Source of the DNA: Desulfovibrio sp.
GTDB taxonomy: Bacteria > Desulfobacterota > Desulfovibrionia > Desulfovibrionales > Desulfovibrionaceae
DNA length: 5,728 nucleotides
Reading direction: 5' to 3'
Assembly: GCA_031270875.1 (NCBI GenBank)
Contig: JAISXC010000076.1
Coordinates: 1-5,728 of the forward strand
In this document: positions 1 to 5,189 of the stretch, in pieces
Position numbering within the stretch: position 1 is the first letter of the stretch
How the letters are laid out: every line of letters begins with the position of its first letter
Program-made: the position numbers and the translations under genes
Notes under the pieces: generated by a model
What the model was told of the DNA's origin: nothing
Seen by the model: the letters and a program-made list of their open reading frames with translations, nothing else
The model's database searches: none

Positions 1-788
1 CTTGCGGCCATGTCCTGCTTGTCTTTCGGCTCCGCGCCTTTTGCGGCCTTGCCGACAACCCAGGGCATGCCGTGGCGCTCCGTAAATTTCGCGTAGAATT
101 GCAGACCGCCCCTTTTGAACGCCACGGGCCACAGGCAGCGCGAGAGCAGGCGCAGACCGTAGGGGTTGTCGTAGGTCGCGTGGTGGGTGACGATGACGTA
201 CTTGCCGGCGGGCAGCGGTTGCGGATCGGAGGCGGCTGCCGCGTAGCCCGTTTCGCCCCGAAAGTAGGGGCGGTTTTGCATGTCGTAGGCAAACCACCAG
301 TAGGGCCGGGCGATAACGTCCGTCAGGTGCCAGCGGCCGCCCGCACCGCTCCACAAAAGTTCCAGCGGCGACATACCATAGAAGGGCGCGTCCAGAATGC
401 AGGATATGAGGGAGCGCAAATTCATGCGCTCCAGGTCGCGCATGAGTTCCTCATAGAGCTTTTTCGCGGCGGGCGTCGGTTGTTCGCCGTCCAGAGCGCC
501 GGGACGGAAGGCGTATTGCGGCGCGTTCAACACGCGGTTCTTGCGGGAGAGCATGGCTACGGTGACCTGGTCGTCGGCCGAAAGCTCGGTCAGGACGGCG
601 GCGTCGTCGCCGCGTTTGCGCAGGATAGGATCGGGGTCGGGGAGTTGATTCAGCCAGAGGGCGGACATCCCGGCGAAATCAAGCCCGGCGTTCTGGCGCG
701 TGGCTATTTCCGTGGACAGGCCTGCGGCGTCAAATTGGAGAAATTGCCCGTTGGGCAGATAGATTCCGTGGGGTTTCGGATCGGACAT
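1..788 (-). CDS. Mu-like phage portal protein (gp29, DUF935 family), N-terminal half, cut by window edge
   Basis: The portal forms the ring at the head vertex through which the terminase pumps DNA and to which the tail joins. The frame is open from ATG at 788 to the left edge, giving 262 residues of a protein that is usually about 500. Family-like stretches are visible: APFYGMSPLELLW (about residues 134-146), then DNPYGLRLLSRCLWPVAFKR (207-226), then FYAKFTERHGMPWVVGK (231-247). This NPYG...LLSRC..WPV..K.GG......F.E..GMP..VGK pattern is characteristic of Mu gp29/DUF935 portals. The start is set by GGGAGG eight bases upstream (802-797), which also lies in one arm of a hairpin (795-833). The gene is separated from the terminase by about 2 kb of accessory DNA, unlike Mu, where portal follows terminase. 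The C-terminal half is outside the window. Family call is firm. Confidence 0.95.
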   Translation of the reverse strand, partial: MSDPKPHGIYLPNGQFLQFDAAGLSTEIATRQNAGLDFAGMSALWLNQLPDPDPILRKRGDDAAVLTELSADDQVTVAMLSRKNRVLNAPQYAFRPGALDGEQPTPAAKKLYEELMRDLERMNLRSLISCILDAPFYGMSPLELLWSGAGGRWHLTDVIARPYWWFAYDMQNRPYFRGETGYAAAASDPQPLPAGKYVIVTHHATYDNPYGLRLLSRCLWPVAFKRGGLQFYAKFTERHGMPWVVGKAAKGAEPKDKQDMAA

Positions 789-794
789 AAGGAG

Positions 795-833
795 GGCCTC
801 CCTTTCCCGGTGGAATACCGGAGTCGGGAGGCC
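795..833 (-). promoter_or_regulatory. Stem-loop covering the portal ribosome binding site
   Basis: On the minus strand GGCCTCCC (833-826) pairs perfectly with GGGAGGCC (802-795). An inner stem CCGGT (821-817) / ACCGG (811-807) closes a five-base loop, ATTCC. The two stems are separated by a small internal loop. The structure ends six bases before the portal ATG and contains its ribosome binding site. The truncated rha frame runs through the hairpin and stops inside the portal gene (730), so ribosomes translating it could open the stem and couple portal translation to it. The pairing is seen; the regulatory role is inferred. Confidence 0.6.
797..802 (-). promoter_or_regulatory. Portal ribosome binding site, inside a hairpin arm
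   Basis: GGGAGG on the minus strand lies eight bases before the portal ATG and decides that start. The same bases form part of the 3' arm of the stem-loop at 795-833, so the site should be partly hidden in the folded mRNA. Confidence 0.7.
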
Positions 834-874
834 GTTGCAGGAAGATGCGCGAACTATGCACGGAATTTGAAGAT

Positions 875-900
875 GGATTCTTCGCTTCGCTCAGAATGAC
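875..900. repeat. Widespread short intergenic repeat (SEAKNP / SLRMT type) inside the rha remnant
   Basis: The plus strand reads GGATTCTTCGCTTCGCTC followed by AGAATGAC. The minus strand begins GTCATTCTGAGCGAAGCG. Arms ATTCT (877-881) and AGAAT (893-897) can pair, and GCGAA is repeated in tandem. From memory this motif is scattered between genes in many unrelated bacterial genomes and gives spurious peptides such as VILSEAKNP and FFASLRMT in translated databases. Here it sits exactly where the Rha homology has ended, so it marks the site of the disruption. Confidence 0.75.
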
Positions 901-1153
901 CTTTTTCTTCCGATTCGCTGTAAACGCGGTTGCTACGGGAGCAAAATTGCGCTCGTTAAATGATTTCGGCAAGATAGACCGTATGCGGTCTATGTCCCGC
1001 AGGATTCCGCTGTGCTTTTTCTGGAAATGCCGCGCTACGTCGCGGGAAGAAATGACCGGCGTTTCGCCGTCCGGCAGAAGCTCGACAGAAATCGTGGTTT
1101 GGGGTAAAGTTTCAGTAGCCATGATGCCCTCCTTTGAAGGGTGGTTGTGGTTA

Positions 1154-1189
1154 GGCACCTGCCCGGTGGCCTAGGCCGGGCAGTGTGCC
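1154..1189. terminator. Strong 13-bp stem-loop between the small regulator and rha; possible terminator
   Basis: GGCAC (1154-1158) plus CTGCCCGG (1159-1166) pair with CCGGGCAG (1176-1183) plus GTGCC (1185-1189), leaving one bulged base (1184) and a nine-base loop. The loop region contains the perfect palindrome GGCCTAGGCC (1168-1177). It begins three bases after the stop codon of the 49-aa gene. Read leftward, in the gene direction, no T-run follows, so it is not a textbook intrinsic terminator there. Read rightward it is followed by TTTACTTTTT, which would stop antisense transcription coming out of the portal/rha side. It could also stabilise the 3' end of the short regulator message. Confidence 0.6.
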
Positions 1190-1191
1190 GT

Positions 1192-1341
1192 TTACTTTTT
1201 CTCTTGCTGTTTGCGTAACTCAGCGATTGCGGAGAGGAAAATTTCTTTCAGCGTTTTCCCTTCTTTGGCCGCTGCCACCTTGGCCTCCTTGTGTTCTTCA
1301 GGTGTCACCTGGATAGTGATCGTCCTGAGTTCTTTAGGCAT
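1192..1341 (-). CDS. 49-aa ribbon-helix-helix-like DNA-binding regulator
   Basis: This gene encodes a small protein that most likely binds DNA as a dimer through a ribbon-helix-helix fold of the Arc/CopG/ParG type. The sequence begins MPKELRTITIQVTPEEHKEA. It gives one short strand (RTITIQV, residues 6-12), a helix beginning TPEEHKEAKVAAAKEG, the turn KT, and a second helix LKEIFLSAIAELRKQQEKK. Strand-helix-turn-helix with TPEEH and a G-K-T-L-turn fits that fold; 49 residues is the usual minimal size. The ATG at 1341 follows GGGAGG with four bases between. The gene diverges from the membrane protein gene at 1461, and a 28-bp palindrome (1358-1385) overlaps its own promoter, so negative autoregulation and joint control of the divergent gene are likely. 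The specific family is not identified, and it could equally be the antitoxin-like half of a pair. Confidence 0.8.
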   Translation of the reverse strand: MPKELRTITIQVTPEEHKEAKVAAAKEGKTLKEIFLSAIAELRKQQEKK

Positions 1342-1357
1342 TCAACCTCCCTTTTTT

Positions 1358-1385
1358 CAATGTCTAACTGAACAGTTAAACATTG
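1358..1385. promoter_or_regulatory. 28-bp palindromic operator between divergent genes
   Basis: Left arm CAATGT-c-TAACTG (1358-1370), centre AA, right arm CAGTTA-a-ACATTG (1373-1385). Twelve of thirteen positions pair, the exception being 1364/1379. Symmetry of this length in a divergent intergenic region is typical of a repressor operator. It spans the space between the -35 and -10 of the regulator promoter, so a bound dimer or tetramer would block it. The neighbouring ribbon-helix-helix-like protein is the obvious candidate ligand; this is inferred. Confidence 0.8.
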
Positions 1386-1389
1386 TCAA
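1361..1389 (-). promoter_or_regulatory. Sigma-70 type promoter for the small regulator
   Basis: On the minus strand a perfect TTGACA (1389-1384) is followed after exactly 17 bases by TAGACA (1366-1361), a three-of-six match to TATAAT. Transcription would begin near 1354, giving a very short leader that carries the GGGAGG ribosome binding site. The operator palindrome overlaps both elements. A mirror-image, weaker pair for the plus-strand gene may exist (TTTTCA at 1354-1359 and TAAACA at 1377-1382, 17 bases apart), which would place both directions under the same operator. Confidence 0.6.
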
Positions 1390-1460
1390 GAAAAAAATTT
1401 CACGAAACTTGAGAATGGGGGCTAGGCGTGGTAAGGGACGACAAAACGGAGGAGGAAATC

Positions 1461-2273
1461 ATGAAACGCTTGATGCCGCTTGCGGTGGCGTTGATTTTTG
1501 TAAGCCTCCAAAGCCCTTTTGTCCAAGCCGCGCAGCAGGGGGCCGCCCCAACTCCACCCACAACAACGGCGCAAGGGACCGACAAGCCGTCCGCCGCCGG
1601 CTTTATCCCTTTGATGCTCATCGCGGGGATTATCGTTTACCGCTACAAAACACGTGGAAAGCGGGCGGAAAAGAAGCGGCAACGCGCATGGGCGGATGAG
1701 GACGCTTTGCCGGAAGTGAACACGAATCTGCGTGTAGTCGTTGAAAGCATTGATATTTTCCGCAACTCCAAAAACATCGACACCGCTACCTCCCGCTACA
1801 ATCTTGCCGTCGAGCGTTTGGAAGACCTCCTGAGCAGGCACCCGCATCGATCCGATTGGCAGGCGCTTCTTGACGCTTTGCGGGCCGAAGGGCGCATACG
1901 CCTTCAAGAAGCCCTCGGGGCCGTCTTAGACCGGCAGATCGAAAAATCTTCCTTGGCAAAAAGCGTTGCAGCAAAAATCAATCCGTTGAACAAAGCCTTG
2001 CTCACCCTCAGTGAAGCGGACGATACCGGCAATTACGACGATGCCTGGATTGCCGCAAAACGTGAATACATCGAAGGGCTTATCCATGAATCAGAAATAG
2101 GGCAACTCTTGGAAACCGCCGAGCGCCACGAATTCAAGGAAGACTGGAAAAAGGCCGTAAGCGCATACCAAGATGCTTTGTTTTTTCTCAAAAAAGACAA
2201 TATCCCCGATGACGAACAAATAGAAGTGATTACCTCTATAGAACAAAAAATTACGGAACTTAAAAAACGTTGA
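1461..2273 (+). CDS. Membrane-anchored helical protein of unknown function, inserted in opposite orientation (moron-type gene)
   Basis: No function is recognised. The 270-aa protein starts with a signal-like segment (residues 1-23: KR, a hydrophobic core, a VQA-AQ cleavage site). A Pro/Thr/Ala-rich linker (24-45) follows, then a membrane segment (about 46-62, GFIPLMLIAGIIVYRY). After it comes a strongly basic patch, KTRGKRAEKKRQR (63-75), which should lie in the cytoplasm. The remaining 190 or so residues look soluble and helical. They include ESIDIFRNSKNIDTATSRYN (95-114) and a C-terminal helix pair (about 213-242, LLETAERHEF...WKKAVSAYQDALFFL) that resembles one TPR unit. ATG 1461 is chosen because GGAGGAGG lies six bases upstream and it places the signal segment at the N-terminus; an upstream in-frame GTG/ATG (1428 onward) has no such site. 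It is the only convincing plus-strand gene here, has its own upstream region, and looks more AT-rich than the phage genes. Accessory expression in the lysogen is inferred. Confidence 0.85.
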   Translation: MKRLMPLAVALIFVSLQSPFVQAAQQGAAPTPPTTTAQGTDKPSAAGFIPLMLIAGIIVYRYKTRGKRAEKKRQRAWADEDALPEVNTNLRVVVESIDIFRNSKNIDTATSRYNLAVERLEDLLSRHPHRSDWQALLDALRAEGRIRLQEALGAVLDRQIEKSSLAKSVAAKINPLNKALLTLSEADDTGNYDDAWIAAKREYIEGLIHESEIGQLLETAERHEFKEDWKKAVSAYQDALFFLKKDNIPDDEQIEVITSIEQKITELKKR

Positions 2274-2298
2274 TTTTCTACCCAAAAAAAGTTTGTCA

Positions 2299-2320
2299 AG
2301 GCCGATGGCGGATTTGGCCT
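2299..2320 (-). terminator. Weak hairpin plus T-run between convergent genes
   Basis: AGGCC (2299-2303) pairs with GGCCT (2316-2320) around a twelve-base loop. Read leftward, a run of seven T (2290-2284) follows eight bases later. The stem is short and the T-run distant, so this is at best a weak terminator for the terminase operon. No good terminator is visible for the plus-strand gene ending at 2273. The 68 bases from 2274 to 2341 hold nothing else that I can identify. Confidence 0.3.
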
Positions 2321-2341
2321 CAGCCCTTCGTGAACTGACAC

Positions 2342-2557
2342 TCACAATCCGAACAATGAAAGATTCTTCAACTCCGACGCCTCAACCCTGACGCCGCACA
2401 AGCTCAACAGCGCCGCCTTGACGGACGTTTCGGAAAGCCCTTGCGCTTTGAGAGCGTCCGCCACGGCGGGCAGGTATTGCGCCAGCTTTTCCACGTCCGG
2501 CAGGGAATCAGGGAAAGCAAGATTCAGCTTTACTTCCCCGTCTAAATAATAGGCCAT
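2342..2557 (-). CDS. Small phage protein of unknown function (71 aa)
   Basis: Not recognised. The protein is 71 residues and begins MAYYLDGEVKLNLAFPD, then appears helical (DVEKLAQYLPAVADALKAQG and ETSVKAALLSLCGV). It has no signal or membrane segment. The ATG at 2557 follows AAGGAG eight bases upstream, and the gene begins 16 bases after the end of the 90-aa gene, so it is the last gene of the terminase operon before the orientation switch. The good ribosome site, operon position and minus-strand coding pattern support a real gene. It has no counterpart that I know between gp28 and gp29 of Mu. It may be a small accessory or head-related protein; nothing in the sequence decides this. Confidence 0.7.
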   Translation of the reverse strand: MAYYLDGEVKLNLAFPDSLPDVEKLAQYLPAVADALKAQGLSETSVKAALLSLCGVRVEASELKNLSLFGL

Positions 2558-2573
2558 AATTTCAACTCCTTCT

Positions 2574-2846
2574 TTATGCCTTTTGGCGTTTGAAATACAA
2601 TATGGCGCAATAGTGCGCGATTTTCAGCAAGTCCCTCTGCGCTTCCTCCGGGCCGCGCGCGTTGCTTTCCAGGCGGTTGACGTACCGTTGTATATTCACG
2701 GCAATGTCGTGTTCCGTGAATTTGCTTGCCTGATCGCCCGGCGCATCGCCGTATTGCGGAATCGTGTATTCCTCAATATGCTTCAGCACCCGGACGGTAA
2801 AAGCCGCCCACTCCAGGCCCCTGTTATATATCTTGTCGCTTGCCAT
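2574..2846 (-). CDS. Conserved-looking phage protein of unknown function (90 aa)
   Basis: Not recognised with certainty. The 90-aa protein begins MASDKIYNRGLEWAAFTVRV and appears all-helical. Distinctive stretches are HIEEYTIPQYGDAPGDQASK (23-42), IQRYVNRLESNARG (52-65) and RDLLKIAHYCAILYFKRQ (71-88). The composition, with charged and aromatic residues and no Pro-rich or repetitive filler, suggests a real folded protein rather than a chance frame. ATG 2846 is preferred to an upstream in-frame ATG (2873) because AAAGGAGG lies just before it, overlapping the end of the terminase large gene; the gap to that stop is 11 bases, which implies translational coupling. The last helix is loosely reminiscent of all-alpha phage nucleotide-metabolism proteins, but no catalytic residues can be pointed to. 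Confidence 0.75.
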   Translation of the reverse strand: MASDKIYNRGLEWAAFTVRVLKHIEEYTIPQYGDAPGDQASKFTEHDIAVNIQRYVNRLESNARGPEEAQRDLLKIAHYCAILYFKRQKA

Positions 2847-2857
2847 GCCGCCTCCTT

Positions 2858-4333
2858 TCAATACCCACCCCAATCAAACCTGCCGATCTCGCCCGGCATG
2901 TTGACGGTCACGCAATCCCACGGCTCATACGCGCCGAGCTTTTCGCGCGCGTGTATCGCCATAGCCAGGGCGACGGCGGCATCGCCGTGGCGCTGCCCGG
3001 TCTTGTCCTTGCCCCGCGTTTCCGGCACCCGCGCCACGCCCTTCACAACCCGCAACGAGCGCAGATCGGACAGGATGCCCGCGTCTTTCGGCAGGATGAG
3101 CGTCCTGTCTTCCAGACCGGCCTTGAGCCGGGGCATGGTTTCCCGGTACCACGCTTCCGTAATCATAACCTCATCGACTTGCTCCGGGCCGTATTCCTGC
3201 CGCGCGAACTCGGCCAAGGCCGAGCCGTTGCCGCGCGCGTCAAGCGCCAGACCGGAAAAACGCGGCAGCTTGTCCGCCAGGGCAAACAAAACCTGCTGCT
3301 GCGTCCGGTACGGGCAGTTGCGCAGTTCGACGACAAGGGGCGTGGCCAATGTCAAATCCTGCTGCTCACCGAGAGGCCAGAACACGCTCAAGTCCCCTGT
3401 GCGGCCGAAGTCTCCGCCTATGAAATGGGCTTGCCCCTTGGGCAAATCCGCAAGCAACGGCATCATCGTTTCCGCCAGCCAACCCATCGTGTGCGCGGCC
3501 GCAACGGGCGCGGGCCAGTCCACAAAATCCTCGGCCGGGGCCGTCCAGGTGTACACCGGAACGCCGTCCTTCATGCAGCTTTCGATCAGCGCCGTAGTCA
3601 AATACGCGCCGGTGCTGCGGTTAGGAATGCAGAACAGTTCCTCGTCCGCGCCGTCGCCGTAAGTTTTGACGAGATCGTCGCGCCACGCTGCCTCGGCTTC
3701 CGGGGTCCACGCTTTTTTGGTGACGCGGCAGATGCGGCGGTACAGGCCGTCCGCAAGGGCGTCGTCCAGGGTAATTCTGTGCCGGCTGTAGGGAAGCCGC
3801 CCGGCGATCACGTCCTGCGCAAGCTCGTTAAAAGCGTTGTCCGCGCCGTTGTGCGTGGAAATGACCACAACCTGCCCGCCCCACATGAGCAGGGCCAGGG
3901 CGGCCTTGAGAATTTCGCCCAAGTCTTCCACGAAGGCGGCTTCGTCAATGACGACACGGCCCTGTTTGCCGCGCAGGTTGGACGGGCGGGAACTCAGCGC
4001 CAGAATCTTGTTTCCGGAAACAAAATCAATGCGGAAAGCCTTGATTTCCCGCTCGTCGCCGTCTTTCAGCACCTCCTCGCCCAGGGCGCGCACTCCGGCG
4101 TCAAAACGCTTCGCCCATTCGCCGCAGGCGTCGATGTATTCCCGCGTCATGTCCTGGTTGAAGGAAATATAGAGAACGTCCATGCCGGAGCCGGAGGCGG
4201 CGAGCAGCACATCGTCGGCGGCCTGCGCCCAGGTCAGTCCGATGCGCCGGCTCTTTTCGCAGACCTTGACATGGGATTTGTCCGCAATCCAGCGGGATTG
4301 GTAGGGCAGGAAAATGTCGTCACTGTCGCGCAT
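2858..4333 (-). CDS. terL: Mu-like phage terminase large subunit (gp28 type), ATPase and nuclease
   Basis: This is the motor that pumps phage DNA into the prohead at the portal and cuts it. The 491-aa length is normal for the family. An ATPase domain comes first: the variant Walker A CEKSRRIGLTW (25-35), typical of Mu-type terminases, an SSRPSNLRGKQG segment (114-125), Walker B VVIDEAAF (127-134), and the coupling motif ISTHNG (158-163). The C-terminal nuclease domain shows acidic residues in GGDFG (D308), ALDARGNG (D365) and HGDAAVA (D451), matching the RNase H-like metal site. The protein ends FDWGGY. ATG 4333 is chosen because it comes one base after the stop of the small subunit (TGA-C-ATG), so the two are translated together; longer in-frame extensions overlap that gene. 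All expected motifs are intact. Assignment is firm. Confidence 0.97.
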   Translation of the reverse strand: MRDSDDIFLPYQSRWIADKSHVKVCEKSRRIGLTWAQAADDVLLAASGSGMDVLYISFNQDMTREYIDACGEWAKRFDAGVRALGEEVLKDGDEREIKAFRIDFVSGNKILALSSRPSNLRGKQGRVVIDEAAFVEDLGEILKAALALLMWGGQVVVISTHNGADNAFNELAQDVIAGRLPYSRHRITLDDALADGLYRRICRVTKKAWTPEAEAAWRDDLVKTYGDGADEELFCIPNRSTGAYLTTALIESCMKDGVPVYTWTAPAEDFVDWPAPVAAAHTMGWLAETMMPLLADLPKGQAHFIGGDFGRTGDLSVFWPLGEQQDLTLATPLVVELRNCPYRTQQQVLFALADKLPRFSGLALDARGNGSALAEFARQEYGPEQVDEVMITEAWYRETMPRLKAGLEDRTLILPKDAGILSDLRSLRVVKGVARVPETRGKDKTGQRHGDAAVALAMAIHAREKLGAYEPWDCVTVNMPGEIGRFDWGGY

Positions 4334-4334
4334 G

Positions 4335-4925
4335 TCATGCCCCAAGCACGGCGCGGATCGCCTGTAAATTTTCCTCGGACAGCGCCTTGGGCTTATCCTT
4401 TTCCGCGCCGCCGCCGTAAGCCGCTTCAAGTTGTCCGACCAGGGCAAGGCACTTCTGGACTTCCTGCACGGCGCGCAGGTCCACGTTTTCAGGGCGCGTC
4501 AGGAGCAGGGCCAGCTTTTGCTCAACGGCTTTGCGGAGCGCGGCTACCGCCTCGGCGGGGGTGTTTACGGCAATTTCCGGGGGGAGGGCGGCGGAATCAT
4601 TGCGGATCGCGTTCTGTTTGGCAATTTCGGCCTCTTTGAGCGCCAAGGTTTCCAAAGCGGAGACGGCGAAAGCCATGTCGGCGCGGGGCTTGTCCAGCAG
4701 GGCTTTCAGGGTGCGGGCGCGGGCCATGACCTTGTCGACGCGGATGTCGGCCTCGGCGCGGGCGATTTCCTCCCGTTTTTCCTGCCAGCCGTATGTCTGC
4801 GACCAGCGTTTCAGGGTTGACGCGGCAACGCCCGTTGCTTTGGCAACGGCGTCAAAGGACAGCCGGTCGACGCAGTAGAGTTCCTGCGCCTGCCAGACAG
4901 TTTCCGCCTCGTGTTCCCAACCCAT
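4335..4925 (-). CDS. terS: Mu-like phage terminase small subunit with helix-turn-helix (DUF1804/gp27-like)
   Basis: The small subunit recognises phage DNA and brings the large subunit to it. The 196-aa protein has an N-terminal helix-turn-helix: LYCVDRLSFDAVAKATGV (about 17-34), then ASTLKRWSQTYGWQEKR (35-51). The S.d.vA..tGV..stlkrW....GW..kR pattern matches phage small subunits of the DUF1804 type. The rest is a long helical region rich in Ala, Glu and Lys (about 52-180), suitable for assembling into a ring. The ATG at 4925 lies nine bases after the end of the preceding gene; the ribosome site (AGGCGG) is weaker than elsewhere, so translation may depend on coupling. The large subunit starts one base after its stop. 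Function is firm from sequence and place; the exact subfamily is less so. Confidence 0.9.
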   Translation of the reverse strand: MGWEHEAETVWQAQELYCVDRLSFDAVAKATGVAASTLKRWSQTYGWQEKREEIARAEADIRVDKVMARARTLKALLDKPRADMAFAVSALETLALKEAEIAKQNAIRNDSAALPPEIAVNTPAEAVAALRKAVEQKLALLLTRPENVDLRAVQEVQKCLALVGQLEAAYGGGAEKDKPKALSEENLQAIRAVLGA

Positions 4926-4934
4926 AGCGCCCGC

Positions 4935-5183
4935 CTATTTACTGATGCCGAGTTGCTGTTCGAGGATCGTTATCTTGCGGTTCAGGCCGGCCAGTTCATC
5001 AAGGCTTGTCTGGAGCGCTATGGCGGTGTTCAGGATTGTTTCGCCGCTCAGACCGTCCACTTCCTCATGCGGGGGCAGGGCCGTGCGCAGTTTATCCCGC
5101 AGGGCTTCGCATTCGATGCGGAGCCGCAGCTGTTTCGGTTTGAGTTCCGCCCGTTCACCGAGCATTTCGTGGCGTTCTCTCAT
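4935..5183 (-). CDS. Small coiled-coil phage protein of unknown function (82 aa)
   Basis: Not recognised by family. The 82-aa protein is highly charged and helical: MRERHEMLGERAELKPKQLR at the start, IECEALRDKLRTALPP (23-38), and a heptad-like C-terminus, SLDELAGLNRKITILEQQLG (about 60-79), that should form a coiled coil. It lacks a signal or membrane segment. The ATG at 5183 follows GAGGG with five bases between and comes six bases after the stop of the upstream gene. It occupies the place of the small genes before the terminase small subunit in Mu-like phages (Mu gp26 region), which supports a role in head morphogenesis or packaging, but this is from position only. Confidence 0.75.
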   Translation of the reverse strand: MRERHEMLGERAELKPKQLRLRIECEALRDKLRTALPPHEEVDGLSGETILNTAIALQTSLDELAGLNRKITILEQQLGISK

Positions 5184-5189
5184 AGTCCC

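Larger units (their letters stand above)
730..1122 (-). pseudogene. rha: Truncated Rha-family phage regulatory protein (antirepressor-like)
   Basis: Rha proteins are phage regulators, known from lambdoid phages, whose N-terminal domain carries a conserved SSR.VA..F...H...LRDI core. Here that core is clear: VISSRDVARHFQKKHSGILR at residues 23-42, then DIDRIRSILPKSFNERNFAPV to about 63. After that the family's usual continuation (a Y.LTRDGF.LLVMGFTG-type stretch) is absent. The frame runs instead through a basic stretch and a common intergenic repeat read as VILSEAKNP (75-83), then a low-complexity Pro-rich tail to a stop 59 bases inside the portal gene. The start ATG at 1122 follows AAAGGAGG with good spacing; an earlier in-frame ATG (1158) would overlap that site. 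The gene lies downstream of the small regulator at 1341-1192 with no promoter evident between them. I read it as a broken remnant, though a short Rha peptide may still be made and may act as a leader for the portal. Confidence 0.8.

Noticed and set aside
72..899. Plus-strand open frame of 275 codons opposite the portal gene
   Set aside because: It is antisense to a clear DUF935 portal frame and its end runs through the interspersed repeat; no domain or ribosome site supports it.
1422..1974. Minus-strand open frames opposite the membrane protein gene
   Set aside because: They lack ribosome sites and recognisable features, while the plus-strand frame has a strong site, signal segment and membrane segment.
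2274..2341. Possible strong bidirectional terminator between the convergent genes
   Set aside because: Only a 5-bp stem with a distant T-run serving the leftward direction was found; kept as a weak feature and not promoted to a finding.
2840..4639. Very long plus-strand open frame (599 codons) opposite the terminase genes
   Set aside because: It lies antisense to a terminase large subunit with every motif intact, its translation is rich in Arg, Gly, Pro and Ala with no recognisable domain, and such shadows are expected in GC-rich genes.
4431..4878. Plus-strand frames opposite the terminase small subunit
   Set aside because: Shadows of a well-supported helix-turn-helix gene; composition is Arg/Ser/Ala-rich without domain signs.
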